Shown here piece by piece: positions 24,984 through 33,989 of a DNA stretch of 64,000 nucleotides. Each line of letters opens with the position of its first letter. Position 1 is the stretch's first letter. Location of the stretch: positions 36,913-100,912 of the forward strand of contig CBFIJK010000005.1 in the NCBI GenBank assembly GCA_965662745.1. The letters are read 5' to 3'. The position numbers were made by a program, and so were the translations under genes. Below the pieces are notes generated by a model, which made no database searches, was not told the origin of the DNA, and saw only the letters and a program-made list of their open reading frames with translations. This stretch comes from Anianibacter sp965662745 (GTDB lineage: Bacteria > Pseudomonadota > Alphaproteobacteria > Rhodobacterales > Rhodobacteraceae).

Positions 24984-25478
24984 CTACCCCGCCTGCTTCG
25001 CGATCAGCCTGTCGCGGACCTGCGGCGTCACGAAATTGGTCACGTCCCCGCCAAGCCGTGCGATCTCCTTGACCAGCTTCGACGCAATCGCTTGATGCTC
25101 CGCCTCGGCCATCAGGAACACCGTCTCTATGGAATCGTCGAGCACGCGGTTCATGCCGACCATCTGGTATTCGTATTCGAAATCGGCCACTGCGCGCAGT
25201 CCCCGCACGATCAGTTGCGCACCGACCTCATGGGCGCAGTCGATCAGAAGGTTCTCGAACGGGTGCGCGACGATCTCGACGCCCGTCTTCTTGGCAATCG
25301 CAGCGCATTCCGCCTCGATCATCTCGACCCGTTCTTCCAGCGAGAAAAGAGGCCCCTTGTCTCGGTTGATCGCAACCCCGATGACAAGCCGATCCACAAG
25401 GATCGAGGCCCGTTCGATGATGTCGAGATGGCCAAGAGTGACCGGATCGAACGTGCCGGGGTAAAGGGCGATGCGCAT
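24984..25478 (-). CDS. coaD: Phosphopantetheine adenylyltransferase
   Basis: Fourth step of coenzyme A synthesis. 164 residues, usual length. The nucleotidyltransferase motif ALYPGTFDPVTLGHLDII with TFDP and the HxGH-like TLGH pair is at the N-terminus. RGLRAVADFEYEYQM and the ISS/T-like region near the end fit the family (here GGDVTNFV replaces the more usual GxxVxxFVP). A single gene, transcribed toward gap. Confidence 0.96.
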   Translation of the reverse strand: MRIALYPGTFDPVTLGHLDIIERASILVDRLVIGVAINRDKGPLFSLEERVEMIEAECAAIAKKTGVEIVAHPFENLLIDCAHEVGAQLIVRGLRAVADFEYEYQMVGMNRVLDDSIETVFLMAEAEHQAIASKLVKEIARLGGDVTNFVTPQVRDRLIAKQAG

Positions 25479-25556
25479 GACGGGGCTCCCGTTTGGTTTG
25501 CGGCACGCAACATTATTGCGCCGCCCGATGCAAGCGCCTCGGAACGGTCTTTCGGC

Positions 25557-25991
25557 CTAGTGGCCCATGATCATGCCTTGAAGGGCATCCTTTTCCATCG
25601 AAAGCTCCGACAGGCGCGCCTTGACCACGTCACCGATGGAAATCAGCCCGACCATTACCTCACCATCCATCACCGGCATGTGGCGGAACCGGCCCTCGGT
25701 CATCTTCACGAGCACCTGATCGGCGCTGTCGGTGCGTTCGCAGCCGATCAGCTTCTTCGTCATCATCGCCGATACGCCGTCGTCGAGGCAGGTCGTCCCC
25801 CGTCGTCCCAGTTCTCGCACGATGTCGCGCTCTGACAGAATGCCCATCGGCGTTTCGCCGTCATCCGACACGACGACTGCACCGATCCGCTTTTCGGACA
25901 AGAGCGCCACCGCGTCCTTCACCGAAGCGTCTGACTTGATGGTCACGACCGGCTCTTTCGCCTTGTCGTTCAGGATCTGGTGCACGAGCAT
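25557..25991 (-). CDS. CBS-domain protein
   Basis: 144 residues consisting of two CBS motifs: VVTIKSDASVKDAVALLSEK near residue 15, with GILSERDIVRELGRRG, and a second unit (DQVLVKMTEGRFRHMPVMDG, then GLISIGDVVKARL) near residue 90. Tandem CBS pairs bind adenine nucleotides and usually sense energy state; a stand-alone pair like this has no catalytic domain. Its partner is not evident from the neighbourhood. Confidence 0.92.
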   Translation of the reverse strand: MLVHQILNDKAKEPVVTIKSDASVKDAVALLSEKRIGAVVVSDDGETPMGILSERDIVRELGRRGTTCLDDGVSAMMTKKLIGCERTDSADQVLVKMTEGRFRHMPVMDGEVMVGLISIGDVVKARLSELSMEKDALQGMIMGH

Positions 25992-26039
25992 TCGGGGTCC
26001 TCCTCTTTGATGGTAGCGTCTTGAAGGCGCGACATTCTG

Positions 26040-26942
26040 TCAAGCACTTAGGCGCTCCAGCCGCACCACCTCGCGCCGGACACCGTCGGTCAGCGATTGC
26101 GCAAAACGGTTCAGGCGGTCGACCTTGCGGTCATCGGCGTGGCGGATCAGGTAGAAAGCCCGCGTCAGCGCGATCTCGCCGGTCAGGATCGTCTCGACCC
26201 CCGGCGCGAAGGGCAGCGCGAAGTCATGGACGATACCAACACCGGCGCCCGCCCGCAAAAGGCCAAGCTGGACCGAGACGGAATTCGACGCCATCGCCAC
26301 ATGCCGCGCGCCGATATCGGAAAGATAATCAAGCTCCGGATCAAAGATGAGGTCGGGGATATAGCCAACGATGGGATGATCATTCAGATCGGCCGGGTCG
26401 CGGATTGGCGCGGCGCGCTCAAGATAGGCGCGAGCGGCGGCAAGATGCAGGCGATAGTCGGTGATCTTCTGCACCGTCAGCCGCCCGGTTTCGGGCGGCG
26501 AGACGGCGATAGCCATGTCTGCCTCGCGTTTTGACAGGTTGAAGACGCGCGGCAGGGCGACAATCTGGATATCGAGGCCGGGGTTTTCCGCCGCGATCGC
26601 CGCCGTCACCTGGGGCAGCAGGTAATTCGCACAGCCATCCGGCGCGCCGATGCGGATCTGGCCCGACAATCGCCCCGCCTCTTCCGCAAGATCGGCCGTT
26701 GCGCCCGAAACAGCCGTCTCGGCCTTTTCGGCGTGATCCAGCAGGCGCTGGCCATCCCCCGTCAGCGCGTATCCTTGCGGCGACTTGGCAAAAAGCGGCA
26801 CGCCAAGCGCCTCTTCCAACCGCGCGACGCGGCGCCCGACTGTCGCCGGATCCATCCTCAGAATCCGCCCCGCCGCCGACAGGCTGTCCCCGCGCGCCAC
26901 GGCCAGAAACACCCTCAGATCGTCCCACTGCACATCCGCCAA
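26040..26942 (-). CDS. LysR-family regulator divergent from mmsA
   Basis: 300 residues if started at the TTG at 26942, which has AAAGGG 7 bases upstream and places the helix-turn-helix normally. A GTG at 26933 is an alternative; there is no suitable ATG except 25 codons further upstream, inside the operator region. The DNA-binding domain (VFLAVARGDSLSAAGRILRM, then DPATVGRRVARLEEALG) is clear, and the effector domain starts near residue 90. Divergence from the valine/methylmalonate-semialdehyde genes suggests it regulates them. Confidence 0.85.
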   Translation of the reverse strand: MADVQWDDLRVFLAVARGDSLSAAGRILRMDPATVGRRVARLEEALGVPLFAKSPQGYALTGDGQRLLDHAEKAETAVSGATADLAEEAGRLSGQIRIGAPDGCANYLLPQVTAAIAAENPGLDIQIVALPRVFNLSKREADMAIAVSPPETGRLTVQKITDYRLHLAAARAYLERAAPIRDPADLNDHPIVGYIPDLIFDPELDYLSDIGARHVAMASNSVSVQLGLLRAGAGVGIVHDFALPFAPGVETILTGEIALTRAFYLIRHADDRKVDRLNRFAQSLTDGVRREVVRLERLSA

Positions 26943-26953
26943 AGCACCGCCCT

Positions 26954-27009
26954 TTGCAAAAACGCAAAACTGTTTTGGGAAACACAGCCTTTCTCGCGCG
27001 ATTTTGCAA
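26954..27009. promoter_or_regulatory. Candidate LysR operator region upstream of mmsA
   Basis: Contains a perfect 13-base palindrome CAAAAC-T-GTTTTG (26965-26977) and an outer inverted repeat TTGCAAAA (26954-26961) / TTTTGCAA (27002-27009). It lies between the divergent LysR and mmsA starts and is unusually AT-rich for this window. Confidence 0.45.
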
Positions 27010-27055
27010 TGGTACACCGCGCGAGACTGAACAGACCCACGAACGGGAGGATTCC

Positions 27056-28555
27056 ATGCAAGAGCTGACTCACTGGATCAACGGCGCACACGTCAAAGGC
27101 ACCTCGGGGCGCTTTGCGGATGTCATGAATCCCGCCACGGGCGAGGTTCAGGGCAAGCTGCCGCTGGCGACCACAGAAGAGCTGAACGCAGCTGTCGCCG
27201 CCGCTGCCGAGGCGCAAGTTGCCTGGGGTGCGACCAACCCTCAGCGACGCGCGCGCGTCATGATGAAGTTCGGCGCGCTCATCAACGAACACATGGACGA
27301 GCTGGCCGAGCTGGTGAGCCGCGAGCATGGCAAGACCCTTCCCGACGGGCGCGGCGACGTGCAGCGCGGTCTTGAGGTCGTCGAAGTCTGCATGGGCGGC
27401 CCGGCGATGCTGAAGGGCGAATTCACCGACGATGGCGGCCCAGGCATCGACCTTTATTCGATGCGCCAGCCGCTGGGCGTTGTCGCGGGCATCACCCCGT
27501 TCAACTTCCCTGCCATGATCCCGCTGTGGAAAATGGCCCCGGCGCTGACCTGCGGCAACGCGATGATCCTTAAGCCGTCCGAGCGTTGCCCGTCGACCTC
27601 GCTGCGCCTCGCCGAGCTTCTGAAAGAAGCCGGCCTGCCCGATGGCGTGCTTCAGGTCGTCAACGGCGACAAGGAAACCGTCGACGCGATCCTCGACAAT
27701 GAAGACGTGCAGGCCGTGGGCTTTGTCGGCTCGACCCCGATTGCGCAGTACATCTATGGCCGCGCGGCGTCGAACGGCAAGCGCGCCCAGTGCTTCGGCG
27801 GCGCGAAGAACCACATGATCATCATGCCCGACGCGGATATCGACAAGGCGGCTGACGCGCTTGTCGGTGCGGGCTTTGGCGCAGCGGGCGAACGGTGCAT
27901 GGCGATCTCGGTCGCGGTTCCGGTGGGCAAGGAAACCGCCGATAAACTTATCGAAAAGCTGGTGCCGAGGGTCGAGAAGCTGAAGGTCGGCCCATATACT
28001 GCGGGCGACGATGTCGATTACGGCCCCGTCATCACCCAGGCGTCCAAGGATCGTATCCTCGGGCTTGTCAACTCGGGTGTCGAACAGGGCGCCAGCCTGG
28101 TTGTCGACGGCCGCGACTTTTCACTTCAGGGCTATGAAGACGGCTATTTCGTCGGCCCCTCCCTCTTCGACAACGTCACGCCCGACATGGACATCTACAA
28201 GGAAGAGATCTTTGGCCCGGTCCTTAGCACCGTGCGCGCCGACAATTACGAAGAGGCGCTGAAGCTGACGATGGACAATCCCTATGGCAACGGCACGGCG
28301 ATCTACACCGCCGATGGCGACACCGCGCGCGACTTTGCGCACCGGGTGAATGTCGGCATGGTCGGCATCAACTTCCCGATCCCTGTTCCGCTCAGCTACC
28401 ACACCTTCGGCGGCTGGAAGAAATCGGCCTTCGGCGATCTCAACCAGTATGGCCCCGATGCCTTCCGGTTCTACACCAAGACCAAGACCGTCACGGCCCG
28501 CTGGTTCTCGGGGATAAAGGACGGCGGCGAGTTCGCGTTCAAGCAGATGGATTAA
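27056..28555 (+). CDS. mmsA: CoA-acylating methylmalonate-semialdehyde dehydrogenase
   Basis: NAD- and CoA-dependent conversion of (methyl)malonate semialdehyde to propionyl-CoA or acetyl-CoA, the last step of valine degradation. 499 residues from the ATG at 27056, which follows a GGGAGG; longer readings cross the divergent promoter. ALDH landmarks: GITPFNFPAMIPLWKMAPAL near residue 145, GSTPIAQYIYGRA near residue 225 and the nucleophile in GAAGERCMAIS near residue 281. The same-strand genes downstream complete the valine route. Confidence 0.95.
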   Translation: MQELTHWINGAHVKGTSGRFADVMNPATGEVQGKLPLATTEELNAAVAAAAEAQVAWGATNPQRRARVMMKFGALINEHMDELAELVSREHGKTLPDGRGDVQRGLEVVEVCMGGPAMLKGEFTDDGGPGIDLYSMRQPLGVVAGITPFNFPAMIPLWKMAPALTCGNAMILKPSERCPSTSLRLAELLKEAGLPDGVLQVVNGDKETVDAILDNEDVQAVGFVGSTPIAQYIYGRAASNGKRAQCFGGAKNHMIIMPDADIDKAADALVGAGFGAAGERCMAISVAVPVGKETADKLIEKLVPRVEKLKVGPYTAGDDVDYGPVITQASKDRILGLVNSGVEQGASLVVDGRDFSLQGYEDGYFVGPSLFDNVTPDMDIYKEEIFGPVLSTVRADNYEEALKLTMDNPYGNGTAIYTADGDTARDFAHRVNVGMVGINFPIPVPLSYHTFGGWKKSAFGDLNQYGPDAFRFYTKTKTVTARWFSGIKDGGEFAFKQMD

Positions 28556-28726
28556 GGCTGGGCCACGTGCCAAGCCAATGCCATATCGCCGTCCTGGCCC
28601 GTGCCGGGGCGGCGCGCCCTCACCAAAGAGTGAGCGCTTTGGCCGCCCTTCTTCATGGACAAGCGCGGGCCGCTGTCCGCATGACGGGGGAAACGGATGC
28701 CCCCCGGCACGAAAGGACCCGCCCCC

Positions 28727-29299
28727 ATGACCCAAAACTCTCGCCGCACGTTCCTTCTGACCGGCGCAGCCGCGCTTCTCTGCGCGCCGTCGATCCTGCG
28801 CGCGCAGGGGGCAGAGATCGCGCCCACGGAATTTTCACGCAACAATATCTCGAGCTTTTCTCGCCAGGACTGGCGCGATCATTTCAAGGCGCTGGACCGC
28901 GTGTCCATCGTTGCCGACACGCAAAGCCGGGCGCTGCATTACTGGTCGAAGGGTGGCGACGACTATCGCCTTTACCCCACCTCTGTGCCGCTGACCGAAG
29001 AACTGACAAAACGCGGCTATACCGAAGTCGTGCGCAAGAAGGTCGGCCCCACCTGGACGCCGACCCAGAACATGCGCGACCGCGACCCGACCCTTCCGAC
29101 CTTCATGGAAGCCGGGCCGGACAACCCGCTGGGCACGCACGCCCTGTATCTTGGCTGGCCCGCCTACCTCATTCACGGCACCCACGACACACGCAAGATC
29201 GGGCGCCGGTCGTCTTCGGGCTGCATCGGTCTTTTCAACCGGCAGATCGAAGAGCTGTTTGCGCTTGTCCCCGTGGGCGCGCAGGTTCGCATCATCTGA
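28727..29299 (+). CDS. L,D-transpeptidase (YkuD family), Tat/Sec-exported
   Basis: 190 residues. The signal peptide contains a twin-arginine-like start (SRRTFLLTGAAALLCAPSIL). The catalytic region reads LIHGTHDTRKIGRRSSSGCIGLF with the nucleophilic cysteine near residue 165 and the partner histidine just before. It crosslinks peptidoglycan stem peptides or attaches proteins in the periplasm. AAAGGA precedes the ATG at 28727. It sits between mmsA and the acyl-CoA dehydrogenase gene, although its function is unrelated. A GGCGCCG / CGGCGCC stem-loop lies just after the stop. Confidence 0.9.
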   Translation: MTQNSRRTFLLTGAAALLCAPSILRAQGAEIAPTEFSRNNISSFSRQDWRDHFKALDRVSIVADTQSRALHYWSKGGDDYRLYPTSVPLTEELTKRGYTEVVRKKVGPTWTPTQNMRDRDPTLPTFMEAGPDNPLGTHALYLGWPAYLIHGTHDTRKIGRRSSSGCIGLFNRQIEELFALVPVGAQVRII

Positions 29300-29402
29300 C
29301 ACGCCAAACGGCGCCGACCCGGCGCCGGACGATACACCCCCAGAAGGGTCTTGCCGATCATCCGGCGGGCGGTCAGAACCTTGACACAAGGGAGACCGTC
29401 CA

Positions 29403-30548
29403 ATGGATTTCGCACTGACCGAGGAACAGACCGCCATCGCGGATATGGCCTTCGCCTTCGGGCAAGAGCATATCGCCCCCCATGCCCGCACATGGGAAGC
29501 CGATGGCACCATTCCGAAAGACCTTTGGCCGAAACTGGCCGAACTGGGCTTCGGCGCGCTTTACGTGTCTGAAGACGCGGGCGGGTCTGGCCTGTCGCGC
29601 CTTGATGCGACGCTGGTTTTCGAGAACCTCAGCCGCTCCTGCGCGTCGGTCGCGGCTTTCCTGTCGATCCACAACATGTGCGCCGCGATGATCGACAAGT
29701 TCGCCAGCGACGAGGTGAAGGCCGAATGGCTGCCCCGCGCCGCGACGATGGAAACGGTGCTGTCCTACTGCCTGACCGAACCCGGATCCGGCAGCGATGC
29801 CGCGGCTCTCAAGACCCGCGCCGAGCGCACGAATGAGGGCTACACACTCAACGGCACAAAGGCCTTCATTTCGGGCGGCGGGTATTCCGACGCCTATGTC
29901 ACCATGGTGCGCACCGGCGATGCCGGCCCCAAGGGCATCTCGACGGTGATCGTTGAAGACGGCACCCCGGGCCTGTCCTACGGCGGGCTTGAGGACAAGA
30001 TGGGCTGGCGATCCCAGCCGACGCGGCAGGTGCAGTTCGACGACTGCAAGGTGCCCGCCGCGAACCTCATCGGCGAGGAAGGCCGCGGCTTTTCCTACGC
30101 GATGGCCGGTCTCGATGGCGGGCGGCTCAACATCGCGGCCTGTTCGCTTGGCCCCGCGCAGACCGCGCTTGATGCCACGATGACCTACATGGCCGAGCGC
30201 AAGGCCTTCGGCAAACCCCTGACCGAATTCCAGGCCCTTCAATTCCGCCTTGCCGAAATGGAGATCGAGCTTCAGGCCGCACGCACCTTCCTGCGCCAAG
30301 CGGCGTGGAAGCTGGACCAGGGCGCGCCGGATGCCACGAAATTCTGCGCCATGGCCAAGAAATTCGTGACCGAGGCCGGATCGAAGATCGCCGATCAATG
30401 CCTTCAACTGCATGGCGGCTACGGATACCTCGCAGATTATGGGATCGAGAAGATCGTGCGCGACTTGCGTGTGCACCAGATCCTTGAAGGCACCAATGAA
30501 ATCATGCGCCTCATCGTGTCGCGCCAGATGATAGCAGAGCGCGCATGA
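29403..30548 (+). CDS. Acyl-CoA dehydrogenase, probably isobutyryl-CoA dehydrogenase
   Basis: 381 residues. FAD-dependent alpha,beta-dehydrogenation of an acyl-CoA. Family motifs: YCLTEPGSGSDAAALKT near residue 122, the C-terminal QCLQLHGGYGYLADYGIEK near residue 335 and the ILEGTNEIMRLIVSR end. The catalytic glutamate is expected within the LEGTNEI region or its upstream equivalent. Its stop overlaps the next gene as ATGA, and that gene plus mmsB complete valine catabolism, so isobutyryl-CoA is the most likely substrate. Confidence 0.9.
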   Translation: MDFALTEEQTAIADMAFAFGQEHIAPHARTWEADGTIPKDLWPKLAELGFGALYVSEDAGGSGLSRLDATLVFENLSRSCASVAAFLSIHNMCAAMIDKFASDEVKAEWLPRAATMETVLSYCLTEPGSGSDAAALKTRAERTNEGYTLNGTKAFISGGGYSDAYVTMVRTGDAGPKGISTVIVEDGTPGLSYGGLEDKMGWRSQPTRQVQFDDCKVPAANLIGEEGRGFSYAMAGLDGGRLNIAACSLGPAQTALDATMTYMAERKAFGKPLTEFQALQFRLAEMEIELQAARTFLRQAAWKLDQGAPDATKFCAMAKKFVTEAGSKIADQCLQLHGGYGYLADYGIEKIVRDLRVHQILEGTNEIMRLIVSRQMIAERA

Positions 30549-31588
30549 GTGACATTTCAATCCGCACCGATGGCGTCGCAGGACGCATCACCTTCACCCG
30601 TCCGCAGGCCCTGAACGCGCTGAGCCACGACATGGGGCTGGCCGTCGAACGGGCGCTTGACCAATGGAGAGACGATCCGTCGGTTCAGGTCGTCATCATG
30701 GACGCCGAAGGCGAAAAGGCATTCTGCGCGGGCGGCGATATCGCCGCGATGTATCACGCCGGGATCAAGGGCGATTACGCTGCCGCGCGTGAGTTCTGGC
30801 GCGAAGAATACCGCATGAACGCGAAGATCTTCGAATACCCCAAGCCGATCATCGCCTTCATGCAGGGCTTTACCATGGGCGGCGGCGTCGGCCTTGGCGG
30901 CCATGCCTCGCACCGCGTAGTGGGCGAGACGAGCCAGATCGCCATGCCCGAATGCGGTATCGGCCTCATCCCCGATGTCGGCGGCACGCTCTTGCTGGCG
31001 CGCGCGCCCGGCAAGCTGGGCAGCTTTCTGGGCCTCACCGGTCACCGCATGCGCGCGGGCGATGCGATCCACGCGGGCTTTGCCGATTTTCGCATCCCCG
31101 AAGACCGCTGGCCGGACCTCATCACGCAGCTTTCCCAGACGGGCGATACCGCGCTTCTGGACAGCGCGGCAGAGCCCGATGGCGACAGCGCCCTTCGCGA
31201 TGCGCAAGACTGGATCGACAGCCAGTTCGACCAGCCGGTCCCGCAGATCGCAGCAGCGCTTGAAGGCTCGGACCACCCGCTTGCCGAAGGCGCGCTCAAG
31301 GCGCTGAAGCGGAACTCGGCCATTTCCATGGCCGCGACCCGCGTTCTGATCGCCAAGGCCGCAGAGAAGCCGGGCGATATCCGCCACGCGCTGACCGGCG
31401 AATACCGCACCACCTGGCGCGTGCTGGAATCGGGCGATTTCCTAGAAGGTGTGCGCGCGCAGATCATCGACAAGGACCGCCAGCCGAAATGGCGCCATGA
31501 CAGCCTTGCCGCCCTGCCCGAGAACGAGATCGCGGGCTTCACCGCGCCCTTGGGCGAGAACGACCTGACCTGGGAGGATATGCCATGA
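30545..31588 (+). CDS. 3-hydroxyisobutyryl-CoA hydrolase-like (enoyl-CoA hydratase superfamily)
   Basis: 347 residues, longer than a plain hydratase and typical of the 3-hydroxyisobutyryl-CoA hydrolase group. Oxyanion segments: FCAGGDIAAMYHAGIKGDY near residue 60 and FMQGFTMGGGVGLGGHASHR near residue 107, then PECGIGLIPDVGGTLLLAR. It probably releases 3-hydroxyisobutyrate, the substrate of MmsB encoded next. Both junctions are ATGA overlaps (30545 and 31585), giving a tight operon. Confidence 0.9.
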   Translation: MSDISIRTDGVAGRITFTRPQALNALSHDMGLAVERALDQWRDDPSVQVVIMDAEGEKAFCAGGDIAAMYHAGIKGDYAAAREFWREEYRMNAKIFEYPKPIIAFMQGFTMGGGVGLGGHASHRVVGETSQIAMPECGIGLIPDVGGTLLLARAPGKLGSFLGLTGHRMRAGDAIHAGFADFRIPEDRWPDLITQLSQTGDTALLDSAAEPDGDSALRDAQDWIDSQFDQPVPQIAAALEGSDHPLAEGALKALKRNSAISMAATRVLIAKAAEKPGDIRHALTGEYRTTWRVLESGDFLEGVRAQIIDKDRQPKWRHDSLAALPENEIAGFTAPLGENDLTWEDMP

Positions 31589-32460
31589 AAATCGCGTTCA
31601 TCGGACTTGGAAACATGGGGCTGCCCATGGCGACCAATCTGGCCCAGGCCGGGCACGAGGTGACAGGCTTCGACGTGGCGGGCGTGACGACGGATGCCTT
31701 TCCCCTGGCCAGTTCCGGCGTCAAGGCCGCAGAGGGCGCCGAGGCGGTTATCACCATGCTGCCCAACGGTCAGATCCTGCGCAACGTCGCAGAAGACCTG
31801 ATCCCCGCGATGACCAAAGGCGCGGTGTTCCTCGATTGCTCAACGGTCGATGTCGACAGCGCCCGTGTGGTGGCTGAGCAGGCGCAGGACGCGGGGCTTT
31901 TGCCGCTTGATGCGCCCGTCTCTGGCGGGATCGGCGGCGCCGAAGGTGGAACGCTCACCTTCATGGTCGGTGGCAGCGAAGTCGCCTTCGCCAAGGCAAA
32001 GCCACTCTTTGACATCATGGGCCAGAAGGCCGTGCATTGCGGCCCCTCTGGCAACGGTCAGGCGGCGAAGATCTGCAACAACATGATCCTCGGCGTCACG
32101 ATGATCGCGACCTGCGAGGCCTTCGCGCTGGCCGACAAGCTGGGCCTCGATCGCCAGGCGATGTTCGACGTGGTGTCCACATCCTCGGGTTATTCCTGGT
32201 CGATGAACGCTTATTGCCCAGCCCCTGGCATCGGCCCGAAAAGCCCCGCCGACAACGACTACACGCCGGGCTTTGCCGCAGACCTGATGCTGAAAGACCT
32301 GCGCCTGTCGCAACAGGCTGCGATTAGCGCGGATGCGGACACGCCGCTTGGCCACGCGGCGATGGATCTTTACACGACCTTTGTCGAAGCCGAAGAGGGC
32401 AAGGGCCGCGATTTCTCGGCCATGCTGCCCCGTTTCGAAAAGCGCGGTCGGTCCACCTGA
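31585..32460 (+). CDS. mmsB: 3-hydroxyisobutyrate dehydrogenase
   Basis: NAD-dependent oxidation of 3-hydroxyisobutyrate to methylmalonate semialdehyde, the MmsA substrate. 291 residues. The N-terminal dinucleotide motif FIGLGNMGLPMATNLAQAGH, the substrate motif DAPVSGGIGGAEGGTL near residue 110 and the catalytic lysine segment GNGQAAKICNNMILG near residue 155 are all present. It is last in the valine group and is followed by a stem-loop. Confidence 0.95.
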   Translation: MKIAFIGLGNMGLPMATNLAQAGHEVTGFDVAGVTTDAFPLASSGVKAAEGAEAVITMLPNGQILRNVAEDLIPAMTKGAVFLDCSTVDVDSARVVAEQAQDAGLLPLDAPVSGGIGGAEGGTLTFMVGGSEVAFAKAKPLFDIMGQKAVHCGPSGNGQAAKICNNMILGVTMIATCEAFALADKLGLDRQAMFDVVSTSSGYSWSMNAYCPAPGIGPKSPADNDYTPGFAADLMLKDLRLSQQAAISADADTPLGHAAMDLYTTFVEAEEGKGRDFSAMLPRFEKRGRST

Positions 32461-32475
32461 TCCCACAATAGACAA

Positions 32476-32505
32476 AGGCGACGCACCCCGTTCGGTGCGT
32501 CGCCT
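32476..32505. terminator. Stem-loop between convergent mmsB and dctM
   Basis: Perfect 12-bp arms AGGCGACGCACC / GGTGCGTCGCCT with a 6-base loop. Only a scattered T tract follows, so it may act for both strands but is not a textbook terminator. Confidence 0.6.
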
Positions 32506-32545
32506 CTGCATTTCGCTTTATCTGGAACGCGCGGTAGCGCGCTTT

Positions 32546-33985
32546 CTAATTCGTTATGATCTCTGGCCCCATGAAGGTCGTCGGCAAGAAGGTCGACAGC
32601 CACGGGATGTAAGTCACCATGATCAGGAAGATGAAGAGGATGCCAAGGAAGGGCAGCGCCGCCCGGACCACGGCCATCATCGACATGCCCGCCACACCCG
32701 ATGTGACGAAAAGGTTGAGACCCACGGGCGGCGTGATCATCCCGATTTCCATGTTCACCACCATGATGATCCCAAGATGGATCGGGTCGATCCCAAGCTG
32801 GATCGCGATCGGAAAGACCAGCGGCGCGACGATCACGATAAGGCCCGACGGCTCCATGAACTGACCGCCGATCAGAAGGATGATGTTCACCACGATCAGG
32901 AACATGATCGGCCCGAAGCCTGCCTCGAGCATTGATGCGGCGATGCGCTGCGGGATCTGCTCGTCCGTCAGAACGTGCTTCAGGATCAGCGCGTTCGCGA
33001 TGATGAACATCAGCATGACCGTCAGCTTACCCGCCTCGAACAGCGTCTCCTTGGTGTCCTTATGGAAGAAGGCGGTGATCAGGACCCAGGGGCGCTGGAA
33101 CAGGCTGACATTCCCGCCCGGCGCGGCGGCGGCCGACAGGCTGCCCTCGGCGGGCTGGGTATAATCGGACGATTGCGGGCGCTGATTGCCCGCCGCCAGC
33201 GGCCCCATGTCGCGATAGACGAAATTCGCGATCAGGAAGGCGTAGACTGCGGCAACGGCTGCGGCCTCGGTCGGGGTGAAGATACCGCCATAAATGCCGC
33301 CCAGGATGATGACGATCAGGAACAGGCCCCAGCCCGCGTCCCGGCCCGAGCGGTAGATCTCTCCCCAGCCAAGCCAGTCGCCCTTGGGCAGATCACGCAG
33401 CTTCGCGATGACGTAGATTGCGGTCATCAGCATGACCCCTGCAAGGATGCCCGGAATGACACCCGCAAGGAACATCCGCCCCACCGACACGTCGGTTGCC
33501 GAGGCGTAGACGACCATGACGATGGACGGCGGGATCAGGATACCCAGCGTGCCCGCGTTACAGATGACACCGGCCGCGAAATCGCGGCTGTAGCCGACTT
33601 GCCGCATGCCCGCGATCACGATGGAACCGATGGCAACCACCGTGGCCGGGGAAGATCCCGACAGAGCGGCGAAGAGCATGCAGGCAAAGACGCCCGCGAT
33701 GGCCAGACCGCCCGGCAGATGCCCGACAAGCGCGATCGAAAAGCGGATGATCCGCCGTGCCACGCCGCCCGTCGACATGAAGGACGAGGCAAGGATGAAG
33801 AACGGGATCGCCAGCAGCGTATAGTGCCCGGCCATCGCCTGGTACATCGACTGCGCGATCGAGGCGAGCGAGGTATCCGAATAGGCCAGAAGGAAGATCA
33901 TGGACGACAGGCCCAGCGAAACCGCGATCGGAACCCCGATCAGCAGAAGGCCGATCACCATGGCAAAGAGAATGACGACTTCCAT
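32546..33985 (-). CDS. dctM: TRAP dicarboxylate transporter large permease DctM
   Basis: Inner-membrane sodium-coupled permease. 479 residues with about 12 helices; typical segments include ALSGSSPATVVAIGSIVI near residue 110, GTLGILIPPSIVMVVYA near residue 147 and GMITPPVGLNLFVTSG near the end. It is about 50 residues longer than usual because of a polar, proline- and serine-containing loop (GNQRPQSSDYTQPAEGS region, residues ~265-310). It starts 4 bases after dctQ and forms one operon with dctQ and dctP. Confidence 0.95.
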   Translation of the reverse strand: MEVVILFAMVIGLLLIGVPIAVSLGLSSMIFLLAYSDTSLASIAQSMYQAMAGHYTLLAIPFFILASSFMSTGGVARRIIRFSIALVGHLPGGLAIAGVFACMLFAALSGSSPATVVAIGSIVIAGMRQVGYSRDFAAGVICNAGTLGILIPPSIVMVVYASATDVSVGRMFLAGVIPGILAGVMLMTAIYVIAKLRDLPKGDWLGWGEIYRSGRDAGWGLFLIVIILGGIYGGIFTPTEAAAVAAVYAFLIANFVYRDMGPLAAGNQRPQSSDYTQPAEGSLSAAAAPGGNVSLFQRPWVLITAFFHKDTKETLFEAGKLTVMLMFIIANALILKHVLTDEQIPQRIAASMLEAGFGPIMFLIVVNIILLIGGQFMEPSGLIVIVAPLVFPIAIQLGIDPIHLGIIMVVNMEIGMITPPVGLNLFVTSGVAGMSMMAVVRAALPFLGILFIFLIMVTYIPWLSTFLPTTFMGPEIITN

Positions 33986-33989
33986 CGGA

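Noticed and set aside
29310..29326. GGCGCCG/CGGCGCC stem-loop as terminator after the L,D-transpeptidase gene
   Set aside because: Short loop and no T-run; GC-rich repeats of this size arise often by chance in this DNA.
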